From Ophiothrix spiculata (taxonomy: Eukaryota > Echinodermata > Ophiuroidea > Amphilepidida > Ophiotrichidae), in the NCBI GenBank assembly GCA_000969725.1, contig JXSR01S015805.1: DNA of 22,728 bases, one strand, 5' to 3'. The notes beneath the pieces are model-generated. The model saw only the letters and a program-made list of their open reading frames with translations, was not told the origin of the DNA and made no database searches. Each line of letters begins with the position of its first letter. Position 1 is the first letter of the stretch. The position numbers and the translations under genes were made by a program. Positions 17,101 through 21,781 of this stretch are shown one piece after another.

Positions 17101-19603
17101 TTTAACTCATGCTGTACAGTGATTCCATTTGTTCTGAGACTTCCTGACGTTTATACATACTGTTATTTTGCATTTTGTTTTTATTGCAGAACCCCTTGAT
17201 GAAGATGTCCATCATATAGTAGAATACCTGTATCAACTCATCCTGGACAGGAATTTAGAGATGGTTAACTTGGTCCTCAGGGCGGTCAAAAGGTAAGCTT
17301 GCTGGACGTCTGTCAACTGTGGGAGGGGGGGGGGGGCTCAACAGTCCCCCAATATCTTAGGAATAAACCATGTGGCAACAGACCCTTTTGAGAGGTGTGG
17401 ATGGCATGTTCGTCCTTGAAGAGTCAACTGAAATGGCTCAGGTTATTGTAGCTGGAGGAACTTCACAGATGCTTGAAGTTGATATTTATTTAATTTTATT
17501 CTAAATTTCATATTGTACAGGGTGTCCCAATAAAAACGCAACAAACTTTGTACTTTTATTTTGAGAGAACAGAGCACAATGGTGAGCAAACGTTACAATA
17601 ATATTATAGAGTAGACCATTTGCTTTCACATGATTTTTGTTTTGTTTAATTTGGATCTCTGAATCAAAAGTTATTGCACATTTTGTAAAGACCCGAAAAA
17701 TATTGATGGTCTGATTTGTTAACCTGTAAAGATTCACCTCTGGTTACGTCATTGGGCACACGTTTAATGGAAATTGCTAAAAACATTGCATGATTAGGAG
17801 AAGCATCCCTTAAACCAATTTCATAACATAAGGACTCAATTTAATGATGATCTGCTGATATTAATCAGGTTGTTGCGTCTGGTTTAGTCAACCTGTTGCG
17901 TCCCCTTGACGGGCCAGATATATCAATCACTTACTAGAGTTCTTAAACTCCTTTGTCTTCAGTTTCCTTCCGTTGTTTCGGTTTAAGACTTATTATTGGT
18001 TGACATCTTTCATTAGAATACTTTTTTCCGACTTTTTTGGTAGAAATTGTATCTTAAACTACCCGAATGTTGCACCAGAGGTAATAGATTCAAGGAATAA
18101 GAGTGTATCAGGAAGATCCGTACTTTAATTGAAAATTTTGACCTATATAAGTTAAAAATGAACTTAGAATATCACTTAATGTTTGGTTCAGGTCAGGTAA
18201 GATTGGCTTGGATTGATTGTGCTCTAATTGGTTGCAGAATTCTCTTCATTTAAAGTTTGCATTTCTTAAAATGGATGTCTAAACTTACAAATCGGACCAA
18301 AGTAGATTTAAAGGGCTTTCTTAGATTCTTCATATCTTTGGACTGATTTAAACGGGACAAGAGGCATGTTGTAGAGTAATTACTCCACTTTGGAAAAAAC
18401 ATATATTACGATGATTTAATCTTTTTGCAACTATTTATTAATATTCTTTATTTGCTCGTTGCATTAATATTGGGACAAGCTGTATATACTTGGCAGGAAG
18501 TTGTATAAATGGTAGAAGATACTCTAAAATCTCAATATAGTGCACTTTTTCCTAGTTCCTGTAATGTGTTGTCCTTTTATACGGGGTATTAGATATGACA
18601 AAATATTGTCACCTCTGATTTATGACGAATGCAACTTTCATTTTATCATCTGCTCAGCGAAGTAGGTCTGTTTGTTTTGTGGTGAAGAACATGTTTAGGA
18701 GCAAAACATTGTGTGCACTATGTCTAAATTTTTAAGTATTGTATGTATAATCATGCATTTTTTCCTATGGGATTTATTGTTCAGATAGTTGTGTGAATAG
18801 TTAGTGATGAAATATGCCCCAAATGCAAGATCATGACAATTAACGTTGATTTAGGGGCGTAGGGGCATTTCAACACTAAGTACTTACATCATTTCCTATT
18901 AAACAATCCCGTAGGAAGCAGTGCATGATGGGATACATATGGTATCTTCTCTTGGTACAAATAAATAAACATATTATGTAATCAAATTTTAAGCTATTGC
19001 CGAAATTTGTTTTACTTTTGTTATAAGTGTGGTAATTTCAAACTCATTTATTGGTAAATTTAATAAAAAAAGAGAGAAAGAGTTGTAAACAAATGAGAGC
19101 ACTGTTCAAATTTCGAATAGTTGATTATGCTAGATTATTAGTATATTGTTTCATTTGTCTGCAAATGATAAGTAAAATGTTGACATCAGATACTTTGCTT
19201 GCTTATGTGATTGGTAGGACACAATAACATATCTCTTCTACATTGTACAATAAGTTTTGATGAATATCAGCGTCTGTAGGTGACAATTACTTCTCGTAAT
19301 TTTGCGGTGACTTGCAATGCATCTTTGCCCAACAAAGTAAAAACACAGTATGTGAATTTATAAAGAATAGCAGATACTTCACTTGAATCCAATCCGATGC
19401 TAAAAAGTTGTATGGTTGATATAGTAGATACTGCCTTCAAGTTATGAAAGAGATTTGATGGTATTTTTTCCCCTTTTTTTCTTTCCTTTTGCAGACTTAG
19501 TGGAAGGTGCAATATCCCAGCATGGCTTGACGCATACTCCATGATAGAAGGCAAAGTCCAAGATATCATATATGAAACCTATGGTAGTAGACTGAAAATG
19601 TAG
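876..19603 (+). CDS. REV1: REV1 translesion DNA polymerase (dCMP transferase), 12 exons, 5' end outside window
   Basis: REV1 is a nuclear Y-family polymerase that inserts dCMP opposite abasic sites and damaged guanine, and is the scaffold that recruits other translesion polymerases and Pol zeta (family knowledge). Twelve exons join in frame through GT-AG introns to about 1,176 residues, numbered here from the first partial codon. Seen in order: end of the BRCT domain (1-15), low-complexity linker, SRLHHISTWG N-digit (Arg about 153), HIDMDCFF with the metal-binding Asp about 223, SCSYEAR fingers, SCDE (Asp/Glu about 439-440), helix-hairpin-helix thumb, little finger to about 690, a disordered tail with three UBM-like helices, and the C-terminal helical domain ending YGSRLKM. 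Vertebrate REV1 is about 1,250 residues, so only the N-terminal 100 or so are missing. The coding frame is intact. Identity is very secure; exact exon edges rest on splice consensus and homology. Confidence 0.96.
1048..1125 (+). repeat. 21-bp coding minisatellite in the REV1 linker
   Basis: Three full 21-bp units (1048-1068, 1069-1089, 1090-1110) and a partial one (1111-1125), with a partial unit before them. Each encodes a heptad such as GERSRPQ, GDSSRPR and GERSRPQ. Unit length is a multiple of three, so copy number can change without breaking the frame. The peptide is Arg/Ser/Pro-rich and lies in the disordered linker. Confidence 0.85.
2157..4176 (+). other. REV1 intron with one hAT MITE
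   Basis: Contains the MITE at 2247-2505. Elsewhere (2580-4170) I find AT-rich sequence with no convincing open frame of known similarity; open stretches at 2816-3070 and 3901-4083 on the - strand are low-complexity chance frames. Confidence 0.6.
2247..2505 (+). mobile_element. hAT-type MITE, copy 1, perfect 8-bp target duplication
   Basis: Left end CAGTGTTCCCGCCAAGG, right end CCTTAGCGGGAACACTG: imperfect inverted terminal repeats. Flanked on both sides by the identical 8-mer GTGTGCAC (2239-2246 and 2506-2513), the target-site size of hAT transposons. 259 bp and non-coding, so mobilised in trans if at all. GCGCCAATT blocks recur inside. The perfect duplication suggests a younger insertion than the other three copies. 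Confidence 0.88.
4177..4331 (+). CDS. REV1: REV1 exon B: palm with SCDE metal ligands
   Basis: Acceptor ttgacag, donor gtaagt at 4332. Joined to the previous exon it reads SYTHNIEAVSCDEMFVDIT, the second catalytic motif of Y-family polymerases. The Asp codon is 4208-4210 and the Glu codon 4211-4213; both carboxylates needed for two-metal chemistry are intact. The exon ends inside CNASAGLA, where the last residue is an Ala split over the intron; the residue I recall at this position in human REV1 is Gly, a conservative change. Confidence 0.95.
5015..5231. mobile_element. Nested TA-flanked MITE (217 bp) inside the hAT-like element
   Basis: Terminal inverted repeats of about 26 bp beginning CCCTATCCACTCGTCC on the left and, read from the right end inward, CCCTATTCACTCGTCC: one mismatch over the arm. 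TA lies at 5013-5014 and 5232-5233, as expected for Tc1/mariner-type insertion. Non-coding. Its position inside the host element shows the order of insertion. Confidence 0.75.
5271..5403. repeat. Tandem duplication, about 62-71 bp unit, two copies
   Basis: Unit 1 at 5271-5332 and unit 2 at 5333-5403 both start AGCTGTAATTAACTGTGTCC. Unit 2 has an extra 9 bases (catgaatgg) that themselves look like a local duplication. Otherwise nearly identical, so recent relative to the host element. Confidence 0.85.
6364..6483 (+). CDS. REV1: REV1 exon C: palm to thumb
   Basis: Acceptor tgatttcag at 6355-6363, donor gttggt at 6484 (a weak but GT donor). Reads SNILLARLSTRVAKPNGQFY, then an acidic helix and VKDLPG leading into the thumb helix-hairpin-helix. 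SNILLA and K-P-x-G-Q are strongly conserved in Y-family polymerases; the Lys of AKPNG contacts primer/template backbone in related structures (family knowledge). Confidence 0.94.
6562..6818. mobile_element. hAT-like element, AGGGCTC family, copy 1
   Basis: Right end GGGGAGCCCTG; read inward it is CAGGGCTCCCC, a typical hAT terminus. The body contains GTAGACTGTGGCTACA and CAGATCCGGATCTGCTG, shared in inverted orientation with 20387-20590. Flanks GCATCATT (6554-6561) and GCATCATG (6819-6826) match at 7 of 8. The left terminus is not clearly related to the right, so this boundary is less certain. Confidence 0.6.
7125..7250. mobile_element. Harbinger-like MITE, copy 1 (TAA target duplication)
   Basis: 126 bp. 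Left end GGGGTTGCTTCAAACGCAACC; right end GGTTGAGTTTTGAAGTGATTAC, imperfectly inverted. TAA flanks both sides (7122-7124 and 7251-7253), matching the TWA target of PIF/Harbinger transposons. Same family as 10756-10886. Non-coding. Confidence 0.75.
7517..7737 (+). CDS. REV1: REV1 exon D: thumb and start of little finger
   Basis: Acceptor atctgtag at 7509-7516, donor gtaggt at 7738. The split Gly gives GVGWSTSRRLQAMGLVSCEDL, the thumb helix-hairpin-helix, then LQKEFGPKTGQSLYQFCRG and DDRPI. KSVSAEINYGIRF is the entry to the little finger (polymerase-associated domain) and is nearly invariant in animal REV1. Exon ends at phase 0 after FKE. Confidence 0.95.
7738..8035 (+). other. Short REV1 intron with possible antisense tRNA-like fragment
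   Basis: 298 bp. Near 7888-7908, ACCGGGATTCAAATCTGGG reads on the - strand like a tRNA T-arm / Pol III B box. No matching A box is clear, so this is at most a decayed SINE fragment. Confidence 0.4.
8036..8311 (+). CDS. REV1: REV1 exon E: little finger (PAD)
   Basis: Acceptor cttattag at 8028-8035, donor gtaggt at 8312. Encodes 92 residues of the DNA-binding little finger: DTEAVKFVTELAGEVHKRL, VITLKLKVRQEGAPKETSKF, LGHGVVDN and ending SADDMRG. The K-x-x-V-R-x-x-G-A-P and GHG signatures are typical of REV1. An alternative end one base earlier would break the frame with the next exon, which begins VGIQISRL. Confidence 0.95.
8312..9489 (+). other. REV1 intron with antisense non-LTR 3' end
   Basis: Besides the retroelement tail at 8864-9075, no feature assigned. 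The open extension of the exon into 8312-8440 is intron read-through, not coding. Confidence 0.55.
8864..9075 (-). mobile_element. 3' end of a non-LTR retroelement or SINE, antisense
   Basis: On the - strand it ends AATAAAGTTTGATTTGATTTG: a poly(A)-signal-like hexamer followed by a short GATTT repeat tail, as in CR1/L2-type LINEs and their SINEs. The flanks share CATGACCCGA (8840-8849 and 9081-9090) followed by similar sequence, an apparent long, imperfect target duplication. No coding part is preserved, consistent with 5' truncation. Family not assigned. Confidence 0.55.
9490..9927 (+). CDS. REV1: REV1 exon F: end of little finger and disordered linker with two LDF motifs
   Basis: Acceptor ttccaacag, donor gtaaag at 9928; both junctions phase 0 (146 codons). 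VGIQISRLV closes the little finger. The rest is Ser/Asn/Pro-rich and predicted disordered. Two similar short motifs stand out: SLLDFIGKG (9559-9585) and TMLDFVSKQ (9715-9741), each followed by basic residues. They resemble short linear docking motifs. A DDDD acidic patch and a PKKLPPLPVLPDFKTP stretch follow; human REV1 has a comparable proline-rich stretch before UBM1. Confidence 0.92.
9928..10637 (+). other. REV1 intron with hAT MITE copy 2 next to the 3' splice site
   Basis: The MITE at 10361-10605 leaves only 32 nt before the UBM1 exon. That remnant (TSD copy attgtaac, then aattacaaactctttgcttcag) must hold the pyrimidine tract and probably the branch point. Bases 9930-10350 show nothing else. 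Confidence 0.6.
10361..10605 (+). mobile_element. hAT-type MITE, copy 2
   Basis: Left end CAGTGTTCCCCCTAAGG, right end CTTAGCGGGAACACTG. Flanks ATTGAAAC (10353-10360) and ATTGTAAC (10606-10613) match at 7 of 8. Internal sequence is very close to copy 1 at 2247 (same orientation, shared GCGCCAATTTCGCGACAT near the right end). 245 bp, non-coding; a frame at 10527-10739 merely runs from the MITE into the exon. Confidence 0.85.
10638..10735 (+). CDS. REV1: REV1 exon G: ubiquitin-binding motif 1
   Basis: Acceptor tgcttcag, donor gtaaat at 10736. Encodes LDQSVLSALPEDIRSEILAK, aligning with vertebrate UBM1 including the central Leu-Pro pair that contacts the Leu8 patch of ubiquitin (family knowledge). 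UBMs help REV1 associate with mono-ubiquitinated PCNA and damage foci. The exon lies between two transposons: one ends 32 nt upstream and another begins 20 nt beyond the donor. Confidence 0.93.
10756..10886. mobile_element. Harbinger-like MITE, copy 2 (TAA target duplication)
   Basis: 131 bp. Left GGGGTCGCTTCAAAACTCAG, right TTGAGTTTTGAATCCGCCTC, inverted with few mismatches and containing CCGG(C/T)(C/G)GTTG. TAA at 10753-10755 and 10887-10889. Begins 20 nt past the donor of the UBM1 exon. Confidence 0.78.
11445..11531. repeat. Degenerate tandem pair of about 49 bp
   Basis: TCAAAGTACGTCATCTACTC at 11445 and TCAAAAGTATATCATCTCTC at 11494, each followed by TAGGACCA and a CAT-ending stretch. 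Function unknown. Confidence 0.65.
11565..11588. repeat. (GTAGAA)4 microsatellite
   Basis: Four uninterrupted hexamer units about 60 nt upstream of the exon H acceptor. Purine-rich; likely length-polymorphic. Confidence 0.9.
11648..11888 (+). CDS. REV1: REV1 exon H: additional UBM-like helix
   Basis: Acceptor atctttag, donor gtggga at 11889. Joined to exon G it reads RSPSIDEPSTSTG, then WDPQVLAELPEDILAEIMEG, a third UBM-like helix that shares LPEDI with UBM1. An acidic segment rich in Glu follows, ending IEALPNMSQ. The ALPxxSQ tail corresponds to the sequence just before UBM2 in human REV1, so the extra motif sits between the canonical UBM1 and UBM2. Two UBMs is the usual animal count that I know of. 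Confidence 0.9.
11909..12099. mobile_element. Fold-back MITE, copy 1, TATA flanks
   Basis: Two arms of about 85 bp are near-perfect reverse complements: left arm GACCATATCGATAATTGAC..., right arm ...GTCAATTATCGATATGGTG, with shared GATGGGGTAAATCCACAGAA inside. TATA at 11905-11908 and 12100-12103. The pre-mRNA would form a very long hairpin starting 20 nt after the exon H donor. Related copy at 20656. Superfamily not assigned; TA or TATA target is compatible with Tc1/mariner-like. Confidence 0.82.
12190..12320 (+). mobile_element. tRNA-derived SINE with Pol III A and B boxes
   Basis: TGGTGCAGTAG (12197-12207) fits the A-box consensus TRGYNNARNNG exactly; GGTTCAAACC (12241-12250) fits the B box. 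The 33-nt gap between them is as in tRNA genes. The acceptor and anticodon stems do not pair well, so a SINE head is more likely than a working tRNA gene. End position is approximate. Confidence 0.7.
12668..12955 (+). CDS. REV1: REV1 exon I: ubiquitin-binding motif 2 and basic linker
   Basis: Acceptor ctccaacag, donor gtgagg at 12956; phase 0 at both ends (96 codons). Starts LDPSCLEALPPELQQELQTA, matching vertebrate UBM2 closely. A Lys/Arg/Pro-rich tract follows with KRRRGAGRPRK, a likely nuclear localisation signal that also resembles an AT-hook (GRPRK core). Then PGIMDMLGGN, in the place of a short hydrophobic motif of vertebrate REV1 and similar to the two LDF motifs of exon F. Confidence 0.93.
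12956..13608 (+). other. REV1 intron with hAT MITE copy 3
   Basis: MITE at 13321-13535. Near 13050-13066, AACTCAAACCTGGGATCCC resembles an antisense tRNA T-arm, possibly a decayed SINE. Nothing else seen. Confidence 0.5.
13321..13535 (+). mobile_element. hAT-type MITE, copy 3 (diverged)
   Basis: Left end CAGTGTTCCCTCCAAGG; right end CATATGGCCTTCAACAGGTACACTG, with several changes in the right terminus. Flanks TCGTCAGG and GCATCAGA share 5 of 8. Its internal TTGCGCCAATT and TTTTTGACAACATTGA match the reverse complement of copy 4, so copies 3 and 4 form a subfamily. Confidence 0.75.
13609..13807 (+). CDS. REV1: REV1 exon J: acidic linker and helix 1 of C-terminal domain
   Basis: Acceptor gtcttccag, donor gtatga at 13808. 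A Glu/Asp/Pro-rich linker leads to NLCGAVMLEDVKKLLKEWMS, helix 1 of the REV1 C-terminal adaptor domain, ending FPG across the junction. This domain binds the RIR motifs of Pol eta, iota and kappa, and REV7 of Pol zeta (family knowledge). Confidence 0.94.
14680..14940 (+). repeat. Old dispersed repeat, copy 1
   Basis: Shares GCAACTTTCATTTTA, GTTCAGTGAA/GCTCAGCGAA, GGTGAAG..., GAGCAAAACAT and TTAAACAAT in the same order with 18530-18910, with substitutions and gaps between. Same orientation. Identity and family unknown. Confidence 0.65.
15089..15221. mobile_element. Fold-back element with GCGAT/GCTAAA arms
   Basis: ATTTAGCGTGATGGTCGCTA at the left and TAGCGACCAACGCTAAAT at the right pair as arms; the complementarity continues inward (TATCGCTTAAAA against TTTAGCGATCAAAA) almost to the centre. 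133 bp, non-coding. No clear target duplication. Confidence 0.65.
16087..16295 (-). mobile_element. hAT-type MITE, copy 4, inverted
   Basis: Read on the - strand it starts CAGTGTTCCCGCTTAAG (from 16295) and ends GCAGGAACACTT, matching copies 1-3, with GCGCCATACGGCC near the end and TTGCGCCAATT near the start. Outermost base at 16087 is changed. No convincing target duplication, so older. Confidence 0.75.
17190..17292 (+). CDS. REV1: REV1 exon K: helices 2-3 of C-terminal domain
   Basis: Acceptor ttattgcag, donor gtaagc at 17293. Reads EPLDEDVHHIVEYLYQLI, LDRNLEMVNLVLRAVKR. The ED(I/V)xxxVxY and NLExxNLV pattern matches helices 2 and 3 of vertebrate REV1. It lies 3.4 kb after the preceding exon, the longest intron of the window. 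Confidence 0.94.
17518..18482. mobile_element. Tc1/mariner-like non-autonomous element (965 bp)
   Basis: Left end CAGGGTGTCCCAATAAAAAC followed by GCAAC; the right end read inward is CAGCTTGTCCCAATATTAAT then GCAAC, about 20 of 25 identical. TA at 17516-17517 and 18483-18484. GGGTGTCCCAA ends are common in IS630/Tc1/mariner-like transposons. No transposase reading frame found. Confidence 0.68.
18530..18910 (+). repeat. Old dispersed repeat, copy 2
   Basis: Partner of 14680-14940 in the neighbouring intron; starts near GCACTTTTTCC and ends near TATTAAACAATCCC. Longer than copy 1 because of an internal insertion around 18760-18890. Confidence 0.62.
19495..19603 (+). CDS. REV1: REV1 final coding exon: helix 4 and stop
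   Basis: A long pyrimidine tract and ttttgcag acceptor precede it. Encodes LSGRCNIPAWLDAYSMIEGK then VQDIIYETYGSRLKM and TAG at 19601-19603. The TYGSxLK ending is the hallmark of animal REV1 C-termini. The stop position therefore looks native, not premature. Confidence 0.95.
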
Positions 19604-20012
19604 ACTTTGACTCTAAATGATGCATAATTCTTGGTAGGAGGTAGATACAATGGCTTCATGTGATATATTTTATGGTTGGAGAGAGAAAATTCAAACTTGT
19701 TGAGACTATATTCCTTGATACGTTGCTGCAATATAGTTTTATAAACTATTCATGACCATTATTTGGTCTCATTAGTTTTAGAATATCAGGCTTGGCTGTG
19801 TCTTGCCCAGTATTCTTAACCCAACCCAATAAATCATGGGGATCGATCTATCTAAATGTTACCAATTTTAGAGATGTCCGGTAAAATGGAAATATCAGAT
19901 CCTACACACATGTTCATGATAACATTGGTAGAGAAGAAATTGCACAATTAAGTTAAGCAAGTACTTGTATCATTGATTGATGGATTGATTGAGGTAATTG
20001 TGAATTTAAATA
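19604..20012 (+). other. REV1 3' UTR and downstream sequence
   Basis: Begins after the TAG. It probably holds the short 3' UTR up to the AATAAA at 19828. Beyond that nothing is recognised; a GATT-rich run sits at 19972-19992. Confidence 0.6.
19828..19833 (+). terminator. Candidate REV1 poly(A) signal
   Basis: First canonical AATAAA after the stop, 225 nt downstream. A second, at 21288-21293, lies beyond the inserted elements and is less likely unless the 3' UTR is long. Transcript ends would decide. Confidence 0.5.
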
Positions 20013-20114
20013 CATGTTGAAATGTTCAACCGTGGTGTCAGGGAAGCCATTAACATCTACCGCCACCCCAGCTCCCTCAACATGGACAAGGGACAACATG
20101 ATTTTGTCACATGA
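20013..20114 (+). pseudogene. C-terminal remnant of a Penelope-like GIY-YIG protein
   Basis: The frame reads FNRGVREAINIYRHPSSLNM then DKGQHDFVT and TGA. The pattern RxxREAIxI...PSLNxDxG is the usual end of the GIY-YIG endonuclease domain in Penelope-like retroelements, just before their stop codon. A TAA upstream (20007-20009) closes the frame, so only about 33 codons remain. Same orientation as the Penelope fragment at 21782. Confidence 0.6.
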
Positions 20115-20139
20115 CCGAACGTCATCCAGGTCATGTGAC
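20106..20139. repeat. Perfect 10-bp inverted repeat in the Penelope tail
   Basis: GTCACATGAC (20106-20115) and GTCATGTGAC (20130-20139) are exact reverse complements with a 14-nt loop. It overlaps the remnant's stop codon. A second, smaller inverted repeat, ACGTAAG/CTTACGT, lies at 20193-20210. Confidence 0.7.
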
Positions 20140-20386
20140 GACCAAGTTCTCTAACCAGACCGTCAGTTTGAAAAAGTCATAGCGGGTGCATGACGTAAGC
20201 TCACTTACGTGAATAATTTATTTGCTGTGAGATAGGTTTTTAACTATTTTCATTAACTTAAATACAGTTTATTTTTATTTATGAATATTCTCATGAATAA
20301 GTCATGAACAGCAATAGAATTTACATTCATGTTTACCCAAATGGTAACTACACAATCTCTGTAATATCAGATCCTACACATGATAA

Positions 20387-20590
20387 TAGGGCTCTCTACA
20401 CAGAGTATAGATTCACATGAATGTGCCTCTCTGAAATCCAGATCTGAGATGCGCATCCCATAGACAATTACATATACGCGGTGTGCTGTACAGCAGATCC
20501 GGATCTGATGCCCGTGTAGCCACAGTCTACTGCAAAGTGGCTTTCAGAGATGCGTATTCATCTGGATTTGCACCCACTTGAAAATTAACC
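20387..20590. mobile_element. hAT-like element, AGGGCTC family, copy 2 (inverted relative to copy 1)
   Basis: Left end TAGGGCTCTCTACAC; the body contains CAGCAGATCCGGATCTG and TGTAGCCACAGTCTAC, reverse complements of copy 1 at 6562. Flanks CATGATAA (20379-20386) and GATGATAA (20591-20598) match at 7 of 8. Non-coding. The right terminus is not a clear inverted copy of the left. Confidence 0.6.
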
Positions 20591-20655
20591 GATGATAACA
20601 TAGGTAGATTTGAAATATTAAACTTGATTATGCAAAATAATTTTTGCAACTTATA

Positions 20656-20821
20656 GACCATTCCTATAATTGACATACTCCCACCATTGATGGGGTAAAT
20701 CCACAGAATTTGATGGAGAATCCAAACTCAGAACGAGGGCAAGTTGGGTTTCCGATTCCCCGTCCGATTCTGTAAATTTACCTCATCAACGGCGGGAGTA
20801 TATATAATTATAGGAATGATC
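20656..20821. mobile_element. Fold-back MITE, copy 2, TATA flanks
   Basis: Arms GACCATTCCTATAATTGACA and, read inward from the right, GATCATTCCTATAATTATAT; internal GATGGGGTAAATCCACAGAA matches 11909-12099. TATA at 20652-20655 and 20822-20825. 166 bp, more diverged between its arms than copy 1. Confidence 0.78.
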
Positions 20822-20825
20822 TATA

Positions 20826-21616
20826 GCTCAATTTGGTCTGAGTCTATCCAATTTTATATCAAACTTGATCATTACATGCAGAGATGTAATATTTCTTTCA
20901 ATGATGACATTGACATTTGAAATTTTCATCCACCATTTTAATTATCTTTTTGTACATGCCATGCACATTTTCAAAGTTTACAGCCTTTTCTAGTTACTAA
21001 AAACTTTATATTCTTTAAATGATAGTGTTAAAAATATATTTTATGATATAGGATTTTTATATTTATTTCAACTCAGGCTAAACAAGAGGCACTATTTTTT
21101 GGTGTGTCCACTCATCAGTGTAATACAGAGATGTTTATTTACATGATAGATTTCATAAAACAGCTTCTATGCTGGGGTGTGTGTGTGCAGAGAGAAGGGA
21201 AATCATTGACCATGGCGTATGTAATTATTATTTTTTCAAGACATCATGCTCATGATTGCCTTCTTAATTTCTCTGTGTAAGATAATCAATAAAGTTTATT
21301 ATATATATATGAATATTTAGTGCATTTTTACATTTTTAGCTTATGAGTGGGTTTGGTGTGGGGTGTGTGATGGGGGGGGGTGTTTCCATGAACATTTAGT
21401 ATTGATATATTTTAAGTGAATACAGATACACAGCAGAATCCCCATATTGTTTCAGAGTTTCATATAAGGCATATAGCAAGATACTTCCTCTCTTTCTCCC
21501 CCTCTCTCTATAAAAATATGACAAACTAATCTTATAATGATAATGTTGATGTATATTATCAATCATCCAGTCGAAGTATTAAAGTTATTAATTATGAATA
21601 GAATACTGGACATTAA
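20826..21616. other. Intergenic AT-rich sequence
   Basis: No gene seen. An AATAAA at 21288-21293, an AT microsatellite at 21300-21310, a G run at 21373-21380 and a CT-rich tract at 21488-21508. Confidence 0.6.
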
Positions 21617-21781
21617 TTGCTTACTTGCAAATTTTCATCCAAACACTTTGGACTTCTTCATGGCAACTGCAGAGATAGATTGGTGGTATTGTTTGGAGTT
21701 GAGTTGGTAGGTGTCAATTGGCAAGGAATGTTACTAACTGATTGGTCCCAGGCATGTGATAGCTGGAAGCGAAGCCCCTCG

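Larger units (their letters stand above)
13808..17189 (+). other. Longest REV1 intron (3.4 kb)
   Basis: Very AT-rich. Holds an old repeat (14680-14940), a fold-back element (15089-15221) and hAT MITE copy 4 (16087-16295). T-rich runs at 14271-14290 and 16729-16755. Open stretches at 14305-14604, 15588-15812 and 16729-17049 have no recognisable similarity and biased composition; I read them as chance. A short CG-richer patch lies at 16955-17000. Confidence 0.55.
17293..19494 (+). other. REV1 intron with Tc1/mariner-like element
   Basis: A 12-base G run at 17325-17336 lies 32 nt from the donor. Contains the 965-bp element (17518-18482) and the second copy of the old repeat (18530-18910). The remainder (18915-19440) shows nothing; the - strand frame 19267-19569 overlaps the last exon and is a shadow. 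Confidence 0.55.

Noticed and set aside
20130-20139. E-box-like TCATGTGA as a regulatory site
   Set aside because: It is half of an inverted repeat in a transposon remnant and lies downstream of the gene; a single motif is not evidence.
20013-20215. Hammerhead ribozyme in the Penelope 3' region
   Set aside because: No CTGATGA...GAAA core found next to the stems.
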